Of a stretch of DNA of 32,869 nt, positions 7,096-15,038 are shown piece after piece (the first letter of the stretch is position 1; each line of letters starts with the position of its first letter). The DNA is from Lachnospiraceae bacterium. GTDB lineage: Bacteria > Bacillota > Clostridia > Lachnospirales > Lachnospiraceae. The notes under the pieces are model-generated. The model searched no databases. It saw only the letters and a program-made list of their open reading frames with translations, and was not told the origin of the DNA. The stretch is from NCBI GenBank assembly GCA_016287095.1, contig JAEEVK010000025.1, forward strand, positions 1 through 32,869, written 5' to 3'. The translations under genes and the position numbers were made by a program.

Positions 7096-8334
7096 TTACA
7101 GTTTTTTGAATCCGCGTACCTTCTTGCGGATGTACTTTATATCCTTATTAAACCATACCTTTACGGCAGGGATAACAAGCAACGCTAAAATTATTCTTCC
7201 CTTGAGGTCCACATCTGCCTCAATCTTCTTGTTTTCGAAATCGGGCTCGAAATCAAAATGAGGTCCCCAGATAGGGAAAAACATACTTGCGGCACCGGTT
7301 ATGTAACCTGTGGTCGCGGGATCGTCCATACCAAAGGCAACTCTTCCTTTGAGTTTCTTGGGCAGGCATCTCTTTATGATCAGGAACAATTTGTCTTTTC
7401 CGTAGTTGACACCGCTTATTACTCTCGGGTCATCCTTCATATCAAGAATATAATTCTTCTTTTTGTTTAGCTTCCTTATCTTCTGCTTTATATTCTTAAT
7501 CTTATCCCTGATACCCTTGATCTTTGCTTTTATTTTCGAAGGAATACTCTTTATCTTACCTAAGATACCCTTTTCTCCCTGTTCCTCAGGTTCGGGTTCT
7601 TCATCATCATCGAACCACCAGGAGTCATCGTCATCCTCGTCCTCGGTATCTTCGTCGGTGTTTTCTTCCTTTTCTTTATCTTCTTTCTTGTCCGGCTCTT
7701 TTTTGTCAGAGTCTTTTTCTTCAGCGGTTTTTTCTGTAGTTTCTGTTTCCTTGTTGTCCTCTGTTTCATTAACAGCAGTCTTCTCGCTGCCGTCTGTGAT
7801 ACTCTTTATCTCATCTTCCTTTACTTCATCTTCGATCTCTGACTCTGTATCGGATTTTTCATCCTTCTTCTTTTCTTTTTCCTTCTCGGCCTTCTGTCTC
7901 GCCTTTTCCTCTTTCTGCTTTCTCTTTTCTTCCTTTTTCTTTACGTACTCGGGATCGTTTGAATAAAGTTTGAACAGTCCCAGCAGCTTTGCATTAATGA
8001 TAAGTCCGTTACTGTCAAAGTTAACCGAAACATGCACGAAATGCAGCAGCCATGATACCACCACATTTGCCCTGACCGGTATTCCTTTCTTTTCTTCACC
8101 GTAATTATCTTCTTCATCCGTCGAGGCTCTGACCTTATTCATCAGGGCATCACGCTTTCTACGGCTGATCACTTCTTCGTTCATTTCAGCCTCAGCAGGA
8201 TACTTAGCATCAGCCTTATATCTTATGGGTACGAAACCTACGAGCAGCACAATAAGCAGTACCAATCCTATCAGTACCGCTAATGTTATCCCTATTATCT
8301 TTAATATTGTAAGAATAACTGTAAGCATGCTCAA
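7096..8334 (-). CDS. DUF2953 membrane-anchored protein (YtfI-like)
   Basis: This 412-residue protein has one long hydrophobic N-terminal segment (about residues 5-33). A DUF2953-type first half contains VVSWLLHFVHVSVNF and GLIINAKLLGLFKLY, and the second half has KLKGRVAFGMDDPATTGY and FENKKIEADVDLKGRIIL. Between them, at roughly 130-275, lies a very charged Lys/Glu/Asp insert (KEEKRKQKEEKARQ, later DEDDDDSWWFDDDEEP) that is probably disordered or coiled. Typical DUF2953 proteins are about 200-230 residues, so the insert nearly doubles the length. It precedes gerW by 32 nt. The biochemical function of the family is unknown; synteny points to sporulation or germination. Confidence 0.8.
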   Translation of the reverse strand: MSMLTVILTILKIIGITLAVLIGLVLLIVLLVGFVPIRYKADAKYPAEAEMNEEVISRRKRDALMNKVRASTDEEDNYGEEKKGIPVRANVVVSWLLHFVHVSVNFDSNGLIINAKLLGLFKLYSNDPEYVKKKEEKRKQKEEKARQKAEKEKEKKKDEKSDTESEIEDEVKEDEIKSITDGSEKTAVNETEDNKETETTEKTAEEKDSDKKEPDKKEDKEKEENTDEDTEDEDDDDSWWFDDDEEPEPEEQGEKGILGKIKSIPSKIKAKIKGIRDKIKNIKQKIRKLNKKKNYILDMKDDPRVISGVNYGKDKLFLIIKRCLPKKLKGRVAFGMDDPATTGYITGAASMFFPIWGPHFDFEPDFENKKIEADVDLKGRIILALLVIPAVKVWFNKDIKYIRKKVRGFKKL

Positions 8335-8350
8335 GCTCCGTTAATAGTTT

Positions 8351-8695
8351 TTAATTTATTCCAAAATATGCATTTACTCCGTCAGGAGAAAGCTCGTAAC
8401 CATCGTTAACCAGTTTTGCAATGATGCCGCCCGCCAGCTCCTGAGCTTCGTCCGATCCGCCTGCCACACCGACAATCTGCACATCATGATCTTCTTTCTT
8501 GAAATGCTTTACCGGAAAGAAAGTGATATTGTAGATATCCAGCAGGTCCTTACCGTTGGTGTTAACAGTGATAAGGTGAGCACCGAATCTGATCTTATTT
8601 GGTTTTTCAATCTTTTTCTTAATTTTCTTGAACTTCTTAAGATTCTTTTCCTTTATACTGTCCGACATGAACAGTTTGCTGCTCCAAATGATCAC
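8351..8695 (-). CDS. Small uncharacterised protein with basic N-terminus
   Basis: I do not recognise this 114-residue protein. The N-terminal third is Lys-rich (KEKNLKKFKKIKKKIEKP). The rest looks like a small alpha/beta fold with ITVNTNGKDLLDIYNITFFP and VQIVGVAGGSDEAQELAGGIIAKLV. The first usable codon is GTG (8693-8695), with GGAG eight bases upstream inside the end of the previous gene. An ATG nine codons later (8666-8668) starts MSDSIKEK but its GGAG is 13 nt away. It sits between the coiled-coil protein (2 nt gap) and DUF2953 (16 nt gap), so it belongs to the same operon. There is no signal peptide or membrane segment. Confidence 0.7.
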   Translation of the reverse strand: MIIWSSKLFMSDSIKEKNLKKFKKIKKKIEKPNKIRFGAHLITVNTNGKDLLDIYNITFFPVKHFKKEDHDVQIVGVAGGSDEAQELAGGIIAKLVNDGYELSPDGVNAYFGIN

Positions 8696-8697
8696 TT

Positions 8698-9921
8698 TTA
8701 GAACTCCATTTTTAAGATTTTTGAAACTGCGGTGTTTTTCTCATGTATATTACTGCAGGCTGAAAGCGACTCTCTCACATAATCCATAACCTCTGTACGT
8801 GAGTTGAAAAATACGGGTAATGTGGAAAGTACCGCTGCCTGTCTGGCACGGTTAAGTGCCCTGTTTCCGTTTTTAAATGCTATATCCAGTTTCTCGGAAA
8901 GCTTCTTGAATTCTGATTCTACATCTGTCTCATCAGCATTTCCGATCTCTGCCATCTCAAGCTCAGCATAAACCGAAGTTGACATCAGTCTTCTCATGCT
9001 CTCGAGCTTTACAGCTTCCTCATCGGGCTTACCCTCTGACTCCAGATATCCCTCAAGCTTTGCCTCAAGTGTCAGTCTCTTTTCTGACAGTTCTTCAAGC
9101 CTGCCCTCAAGTTCTGTGAGGATTTTCTCTGCTTCACCCGCATCAGAGCCTTCGTCGAGCGAGGAGGATGCTTTTATAAGTTTAAGGAGACTTTCAACCT
9201 TTTCACGCTCCTCAGCCCTTACCTCATCGCTGCATCTGCCGATAACGCATATATAATTGCATATCCCGGCGAGATCATTTAAATAATCATATTTCTCCTG
9301 GAGCGCCTCGCTGTCTATCTGACTTAAGTCAGCATCACCGAATTCCGCATCACCTGCGAGACCTGAAGCACTCTCCAGCATATATATCATCCTTGATAAT
9401 ACATCTTTTCCGAGTCCGATGTAAAGCTTCAAAGCATTTTTTACTATATCAAAAAATCTGACCTTTGTCATCCTGACAGGCAGCTCATATACTGCCATCT
9501 TGATGCGTTCGTTGATCAGTGCATTGTCGTTTACGCCAAATATGCTGCGAAGTACTGCCTTTGCAGCCTCGTCATCATCTGAATAATCGAACTTCTCATC
9601 AGGATTTTCTTTTCTGATATCTATATAGTGCTCAAGCTCCAGCCTGTCTATACGTCTGACTAAAGTTTCAACCTCTGTTTTAAGCTCGTCCCTTAAGTCT
9701 TCTGCCTTTTTGCCTGTTTCTTCAAGACCGTCGTAAGACTTAAAGCACTTGCCGATCAACTCCTCAAGCCTGCTCCTGAAACTGTCGTTATCAGCATTTG
9801 ACTTTACGGCCTCACTTTTTTTCTCCTGTAACTCTTTATCACGCTCGCATAATGAGTAATAATCCATCGCAAGCTCTGTGAAAGCAAGCTCAAAATAACA
9901 TTTTTCAAGCTGATTGTTCAA
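8698..9921 (-). CDS. Uncharacterised helical/coiled-coil protein
   Basis: No family is recognised. The ~407-residue protein is rich in Glu, Leu and Lys and has no signal or membrane segment. It has probable coiled coils near residues 40-100 and again around 255-320 (EKILTELEGRLEELSEKRLTLEAKLEG). I prefer the TTG start at 9919-9921, preceded by AGGGGAT at about 8 nt and lying 13 nt after the upstream stop. An ATG at 9963 would overlap the upstream permease by 29 nt and has no ribosome site. It follows two ABC-2 permeases without an ATPase, so it may be a cytosolic partner of that membrane pair. That is position-based inference only. Confidence 0.72.
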   Translation of the reverse strand: MNNQLEKCYFELAFTELAMDYYSLCERDKELQEKKSEAVKSNADNDSFRSRLEELIGKCFKSYDGLEETGKKAEDLRDELKTEVETLVRRIDRLELEHYIDIRKENPDEKFDYSDDDEAAKAVLRSIFGVNDNALINERIKMAVYELPVRMTKVRFFDIVKNALKLYIGLGKDVLSRMIYMLESASGLAGDAEFGDADLSQIDSEALQEKYDYLNDLAGICNYICVIGRCSDEVRAEEREKVESLLKLIKASSSLDEGSDAGEAEKILTELEGRLEELSEKRLTLEAKLEGYLESEGKPDEEAVKLESMRRLMSTSVYAELEMAEIGNADETDVESEFKKLSEKLDIAFKNGNRALNRARQAAVLSTLPVFFNSRTEVMDYVRESLSACSNIHEKNTAVSKILKMEF

Positions 9922-9934
9922 AACCGTATCCCCT

Positions 9935-10975
9935 TTATAATAACATATTAATGTAAATTGCATTGGGCGTGTACTTCAGGAACTCGGGTCCTCCGATGAT
10001 ACCGGAGAATACACTCACGAATCCAAGTACGCCAAGTCCTATGACTATAACCGCTCCCGCAATCTGGTAGGTTTCCGTCTTCTTTATGAGCTTTGATACC
10101 AAAGTACACAGTATGCACATAAAGAATAGGTATGCCACACTGTACAGCAGTCCGTTTACTCCCGATATCAGGAATCCCGCTACCAGCCCTAAAGGTAAAG
10201 TATACACGAAAATTCCAAAAAAGTCCATAGTTTCTGAAGGAAGTCTTTTTCCGGGTAATTCCTTTAACCTGTATGCCACTCCCGACTCGTACTCGAGGCA
10301 GAAGCAGTTGCAGGAAACAAAGGCGATCAAACACAGCAGCATGGCCAGCATTCCGGCTATCATCTGCTTGTATATCATGCCGTTGGTGATCTCTTTTTCC
10401 TCAATCTTTTTCGTGGACGAGTCCTCATATGTGAGGTTAAAGGTAAATGCGAAGTCGGAATCCTCTTTTAATGCGGCTACCACATCCGCATACTCTGACC
10501 TTGACATCTGTACCTCTCCGTTCAGAGCCTTATATGCCCTGTATGCCTTATTGAAACAGATATCATATATCATGTTTCCGGCAGTGATATCGCTCAATAT
10601 TACGCTTACCCTGTCATCCTCACCGGATATAACCCTGATCGTCTCATCCGGGAAGCCCAGTCTTATATTTTCTCCAAAGCCCTCATCTACGATAAATATA
10701 CACTCGATAAGGCCGTCCAGGAGCTCTTCCCTGAGATCTTCAAGCTCTCCTTCCTTTACATACACGGAAGGAGTATTTTTCATGCCGTTGGCAAAGTTTA
10801 ACGCTTCTTCACTCTCATCATACATTACAAGTCCGACGGGTATGGAGCTTCTTTCTTCTCCCGCACTTTCCAGTCCGAGCAGCAGCGCCAGTACCACGAT
10901 GGATGAGATCAGATAGCAGATGCCTGCAGTCCTGTCCTTTAAACAGATCTTTAATCTAAGTATAAAGCGGCTCAT
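9935..10975 (-). CDS. ABC-2 type permease subunit B
   Basis: This 346-residue membrane protein has the ABC-2 (ABC2_membrane_3/YhgE-like) layout. One N-terminal membrane helix (about 18-37) is followed by a ~170-residue extracellular domain (IPVGLVMYDESEEA to KEITNGMIYKQM). A block of about five helices fills the last 140 residues. It is a diverged partner of the gene just upstream, and the two probably form a heterodimeric channel. The start follows a GGGGTG site 3 nt after the upstream stop. No ATP-binding gene lies in this operon, which is unusual for an ABC exporter. Substrate unknown. Confidence 0.8.
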   Translation of the reverse strand: MSRFILRLKICLKDRTAGICYLISSIVVLALLLGLESAGEERSSIPVGLVMYDESEEALNFANGMKNTPSVYVKEGELEDLREELLDGLIECIFIVDEGFGENIRLGFPDETIRVISGEDDRVSVILSDITAGNMIYDICFNKAYRAYKALNGEVQMSRSEYADVVAALKEDSDFAFTFNLTYEDSSTKKIEEKEITNGMIYKQMIAGMLAMLLCLIAFVSCNCFCLEYESGVAYRLKELPGKRLPSETMDFFGIFVYTLPLGLVAGFLISGVNGLLYSVAYLFFMCILCTLVSKLIKKTETYQIAGAVIVIGLGVLGFVSVFSGIIGGPEFLKYTPNAIYINMLL

Positions 10976-10978
10976 ATC

Positions 10979-12052
10979 TTACACCCCCGCTTTCAAAACA
11001 AGTTTTATGAACCAGTATGTGGGCGTAAACCTTGCAACGGCAAGTACGCCCTCCGGCAGATACATGATCGGTATGATCCCGCCGCCGGCTATGGTCATAA
11101 ACAGTATCAGCATGTTTCCGAGTACCATATATCCCGATACAGAGTTCATGAATCTCGCAATGATCATAAACAGCACACAGGAAACAACTATTGCACTAAA
11201 GATAAAGAATACGGCACTGCCCGGGATACTCAGCTCGCTCAGAGCGGCGATAAGTCCGACCGCAACCAGCATGATAACGCCGTACACGATAAGGAATGCA
11301 GCCAGTCCCGATATGAAAATCCTTGTTTTTCCTATACCGGCTGATACCAGCCTGTCACCTACCTTTGATACTCTCTCCTTTAAGGTCTTAAGTCCTGCGA
11401 GGAGTCCCGCATACAGGATGATGAGTATCATACCGGCATATATATAGTAATTAACCAGGGATATACCTTCAAATCTCTCTATGATCTCTCTCTTAAAGAA
11501 GGAATCCTTTCCGAGAGCCGTAAACAAAAGTTCAAACGAAACAGTCCTGTTAACCTCGGAGATTTTCGAGGATTCATAGCATCCGTCCTTGCGCATGGCA
11601 TTTACTATGCCCTGACAGTTCATCTCTACCGAGGAAATGTATGTGGAATAAGCATTTGCAAGGTTGGTAAGCAGCACCGCCTTTGTTTTGTCGGAGCTGT
11701 TGATCTTTCCTTCTATCGGCATGTTTATGATATCCGACAGATTTTCCGTAAAGTCCTTGGGTATTATGAGATACATATCGAGCTCGCCCGCATCAAACAT
11801 GTCGGAAAGCTCATACCTTGTACCTCTTACCACCTGGAAATAGGAACTGAACACTTCGTTTTCATCGAAGTATGTGACCAGCAGTCCGGAATATTCCGTC
11901 TGGTCCTCGTCCGCTATTCCAAATCTTACAGCAGGTCCGGTTGTTTCCTGCACACAGAACATAATGCCTGCGGCGGATAAAACCAGCAGTGCTATAAGCA
12001 GGATAATCATTTTTTTATCACTGAAAATCAGTTTTAAATCCTTTGATAACAT
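10979..12052 (-). CDS. ABC-2 type permease subunit A
   Basis: This 357-residue membrane protein has the same design as its downstream neighbour: helix at about 14-33, an extracellular domain to about residue 200 (VRFGIADEDQTEYSG, GELDMYLIIPKDF), then five or six helices. The closing pattern GGGIIPIMYLPEGV followed by FTPTYWFIK is typical of ABC-2 exporters of the drug/lantibiotic class. AAGGTG lies 4 nt before the ATG. Energy must come from an ATPase encoded elsewhere or the pair has another role; the two ATPases at 19427-21194 belong to a separate FtsX-type operon. Confidence 0.83.
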   Translation of the reverse strand: MLSKDLKLIFSDKKMIILLIALLVLSAAGIMFCVQETTGPAVRFGIADEDQTEYSGLLVTYFDENEVFSSYFQVVRGTRYELSDMFDAGELDMYLIIPKDFTENLSDIINMPIEGKINSSDKTKAVLLTNLANAYSTYISSVEMNCQGIVNAMRKDGCYESSKISEVNRTVSFELLFTALGKDSFFKREIIERFEGISLVNYYIYAGMILIILYAGLLAGLKTLKERVSKVGDRLVSAGIGKTRIFISGLAAFLIVYGVIMLVAVGLIAALSELSIPGSAVFFIFSAIVVSCVLFMIIARFMNSVSGYMVLGNMLILFMTIAGGGIIPIMYLPEGVLAVARFTPTYWFIKLVLKAGV

Positions 12053-12071
12053 TTAACACCTTCATCTCACA

Positions 12072-13133
12072 TCAGGTCTTGTGTTCATGTGTATATAAAT
12101 GATCGCTGCAATATTCATAGCTGCCGTTACATTTGCTGCAGAATCTGAACTCCAGAGAATCGTCGTCCTTTTCCGTCCTGCCGCAGATAGCGCATTTGTG
12201 CATTGCCTTCTGATCAGAGGGCTTATAGATATTTATGATCTTTCCGTGATTGGGATCTCCCTGTCTTGAAGCTGCGGCACGGCGGGCAGCCTGCTGAGCG
12301 GCCTGCTGGCGCAGACTCTGCTGGAATGCGCGTCTGGCGGGATTCATTGGTGCAAAGCCCTTTTTCTTTAAAGAGATAAAGAACAGCAGGAAGTTAAGCA
12401 GTGAAAATGCTATGGCTATCAGGACAATAACTCCAACGAGCCAGCCCGATGCAAAGCCCTGCAGTATCTCTACTCCGATAAGGACCAGATAACCGATGGC
12501 GAGATGCTTTCCTTTGGGAGACAGACAGAATATACCTACCCATACAAGGTTGCTCATGAGTGTAACGATACCATAAGAAGCACTTACCGCAAATGCCTGT
12601 GCCACATCCAGTGCTACCGCCAGGAGGTAAACGATCATAAACATGCTTATCCCGTTCTGCATACCGCCAAAGCCGAACCTCTGCTCCGGGAATGTAACCG
12701 CAAATGCCAGAAAAAGCGTAAGATTCAGGTAATCCAAGGTCAAGGGATAACTGTAACCATAGCCCAGAGTCAGATATGTAAAAATGTAGATGGCTACTAT
12801 GGCCAAAGCCGTAAATAGGATACCCGAGAAATAATACAGATTAAATCTGAAGCTGCCCCACATACTCTCAAGTAATGTACCGAACATAAAGTTTACATAC
12901 AGCATGAGAAGTATCCTGAATATATTGTTGGTGTCAACGGGCTGTATGATGAATGTGATAATTCTCCATACCTGACCGCTGAGCAGCTTGTCAATATCCA
13001 GTTTCAGCCATGTTTCATACAAAGTAGGATTTATAGCATTTATTATAAATCCGGCTGCATAGAGGATTATCAGATATTTCATCAGTCCTCTTATGGCATA
13101 CTTGCCGAATTTTCTTTCCAGTTTGTCAATCAT
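12072..13133 (-). CDS. Rhomboid-like membrane protein with C-terminal zinc-binding tail
   Basis: This 353-residue protein begins with a rhomboid/derlin-like core: about six membrane helices between residues 17 and 255 and the entry motif LLSGQVWRIITFIIQP (50-65). I find no GxSG serine and no matching catalytic His, so it is probably a non-proteolytic member. After a basic Gln/Ala/Arg linker (264-292) comes a cysteine-histidine tail: Cys314, Cys317, Cys332, Cys335, Cys342, His345 and His349/351, a likely zinc knuckle facing the cytoplasm. It starts 2 nt after rqcH, with GGAG in the end of that gene. The family resemblance is from helix pattern and the WR motif only; function unknown. Confidence 0.72.
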   Translation of the reverse strand: MIDKLERKFGKYAIRGLMKYLIILYAAGFIINAINPTLYETWLKLDIDKLLSGQVWRIITFIIQPVDTNNIFRILLMLYVNFMFGTLLESMWGSFRFNLYYFSGILFTALAIVAIYIFTYLTLGYGYSYPLTLDYLNLTLFLAFAVTFPEQRFGFGGMQNGISMFMIVYLLAVALDVAQAFAVSASYGIVTLMSNLVWVGIFCLSPKGKHLAIGYLVLIGVEILQGFASGWLVGVIVLIAIAFSLLNFLLFFISLKKKGFAPMNPARRAFQQSLRQQAAQQAARRAAASRQGDPNHGKIINIYKPSDQKAMHKCAICGRTEKDDDSLEFRFCSKCNGSYEYCSDHLYTHEHKT

Positions 13134-13135
13134 TT

Positions 13136-15010
13136 TTATTTCTCCGAGTGTATTTCTTTTAGACCGTCAATTTTAGGAACCACCGTCATCGAATAGTTGG
13201 TATAATACACAACAAATCCGGGCTTTGCTCCGTTGGGCTTTTTTACATCCTTGCGCTGCAGATAGTCCACATCGGTCTTTGTATTCTCAGCTGCCTTTGA
13301 ATAGTAGGCTGCCAGTGCCGCTGCCTGCTCGTATACCCTGTCAGGCAGCTCTCTGCCCTCAGTCTTTACTATGACATGGGAGCCTGCGTTTTTCTTGGCA
13401 TGGAACCACCAGTCCCCGCCGTTTGCCACCTTAAAGGTCAGCTCATCATTCTGATAGTTGTTTTTTCCGACATACAGATGAAAACCGTCCTCCGTCACAT
13501 AGTGCAGGGGCTTTGACTTTTCACGGCTGCCGGCATTTTTATTTATGCTCTTGCCGTTTTTGTTTCCGGCTTTCCCGCCGAAGTTACTGTGGCCAAAATG
13601 ACCTTTTATATATCCGCACTCTATCAGCTCTTTTTTTATTATATCCAGATCGTCGGTACAATCTGCAATATTCAGTGCCACATTTATGGACTCCAGATGC
13701 TCCAGTTCTTCCTCACTGGCCTTTACCTGCACGGATACAGCCTCATAGGTACGCTTTAACTTAGAGTATTTCTCATAGTATTTCTTGGCATTATCCAAAG
13801 GACTGATGTCCGGGTCGAGAGGCACTCTGATGTCCTCACCTGTGTAGTAATTGTTGAGAGTACATTCCTTCACGCCGTTCTCTATACCGTAGCCATAGGT
13901 AGTGAGAAGTTCACCGTAGAGCTTGTATTTATCGCGCTTTTCCGTGTCGGCAAGCTGCTTACGCTGAAGCTCCAGCTTCTTTACTGTCCTCTCAAGAGCG
14001 TTGCTTACTACTTTTCTGAGGTCGGTGGATTTCTGCCTGATATTGGTTACTACATTCTTTTTTGCATAGTACTCCTCAAGCACACGGCTGATGCTGTCAT
14101 ATCCGACCACAGCCATACCGGGAGTATTTTTATATAAGGTGAGCTCTGTTGCAGCAAACTCTACCGGGTTACCCTTTTCCTTTATATCTGCCGTATCCGG
14201 CTCTGCTCCGGTTTCTTCCGGGGCATTGTCTATGCCATCAAAACAGATACAGGGGTAAAATCTGCCCTCTTTTATGTCCTCAACTATGCTTTCAAAACGC
14301 TTATACAGATGTAAAAGCAGGTCACTGCTCAGGTCTTTAGCATTGGTTTCTCCGTCAAAACCCGCACGGTAGACTATCTCGTTTGCCATCAGGGGACTGA
14401 ATCCGGTAAAGCTCATATAGATGGCTTTACCCAGTTTATCGGGATATTCGCCGATAAGTCTTGCAAAATCCTCTGCTGTAACTGTAAGCGGGTTCACCTT
14501 GTTTTCCTGACGGGGGATAAAATACTCTCTCCCGGGAAGTACCTCTCTTACAGAACTCATTGCCGACGATACATGCTTTATACTGTCGATGATCCTTAAG
14601 CTTCCTTCTTCCTCACCGCAGAAGATAATATTGCTGTGCTTTCCCATTATCTCCACTATGAGTTTTTTCCGGCATACATCACCCATCTCATCGAGATGTT
14701 CAAGCTCCATGACTACCACACGTTCCAAGTCGGGCTGGTATACATCGACTATCCTTGCAGTGCCTATGTATTTTCTGAGCAGCATGCAGAAATTCGGTGC
14801 CGTGATGGGTGCCTCTTTCTTCGAGGAGCTTAAATATATGAGCGGCAGGCTTGCGTCCGCCGATATAAATAACCTGTACTGGTCGTAGTTCTTTATCGTG
14901 ATGATCAGTTCGTCCTTTTCGGGCTGCTGGATTTTCAGGATCCTGCCCCCTACAAGTTTCTCCTTCATATCACGAACTATATTTGCTATTACTATTCCGT
15001 CAAATGCCAT
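13136..15010 (-). CDS. rqcH: RqcH, ribosome quality control NFACT protein
   Basis: RqcH binds obstructed 50S subunits carrying peptidyl-tRNA and directs C-terminal alanine tailing for degradation. The protein starts MAFDGIVIANIV and has the NFACT-N domain (PEKDELIITI, FCMLLRKY, IVEIMGKHSNIIF), a helical middle with coiled coils at about 300-450, and the NFACT-R domain (HLYVGKNNYQNDELTF, DWWFHAKKNAGSHV, KKPNGAKPGFVVY). It is about 50 residues longer than the B. subtilis protein, partly from an insert at about 265-285 and a Gly/Asn/Lys linker near 490-510. The family start is M-(S/A)-FDG, so I use the ATG at 15008-15010; a TTG four codons earlier is possible. At the tRNA-contacting Asp-Arg pair this protein appears to have Glu-Arg. 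Confidence 0.95.
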   Translation of the reverse strand: MAFDGIVIANIVRDMKEKLVGGRILKIQQPEKDELIITIKNYDQYRLFISADASLPLIYLSSSKKEAPITAPNFCMLLRKYIGTARIVDVYQPDLERVVVMELEHLDEMGDVCRKKLIVEIMGKHSNIIFCGEEEGSLRIIDSIKHVSSAMSSVREVLPGREYFIPRQENKVNPLTVTAEDFARLIGEYPDKLGKAIYMSFTGFSPLMANEIVYRAGFDGETNAKDLSSDLLLHLYKRFESIVEDIKEGRFYPCICFDGIDNAPEETGAEPDTADIKEKGNPVEFAATELTLYKNTPGMAVVGYDSISRVLEEYYAKKNVVTNIRQKSTDLRKVVSNALERTVKKLELQRKQLADTEKRDKYKLYGELLTTYGYGIENGVKECTLNNYYTGEDIRVPLDPDISPLDNAKKYYEKYSKLKRTYEAVSVQVKASEEELEHLESINVALNIADCTDDLDIIKKELIECGYIKGHFGHSNFGGKAGNKNGKSINKNAGSREKSKPLHYVTEDGFHLYVGKNNYQNDELTFKVANGGDWWFHAKKNAGSHVIVKTEGRELPDRVYEQAAALAAYYSKAAENTKTDVDYLQRKDVKKPNGAKPGFVVYYTNYSMTVVPKIDGLKEIHSEK

Positions 15011-15038
15011 TTCTGTTACCAATGATCACCGTCCGGGA

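Noticed and set aside
7463-7966. Long plus-strand Ser/Phe-rich open frame
   Set aside because: It is antisense to the charged insert of the DUF2953 protein; composition explains the lack of stops.
10086-10916. 276-codon plus-strand open frame
   Set aside because: It is antisense to the ABC-2 permease, whose hydrophobic helices and tight operon spacing support the minus strand.
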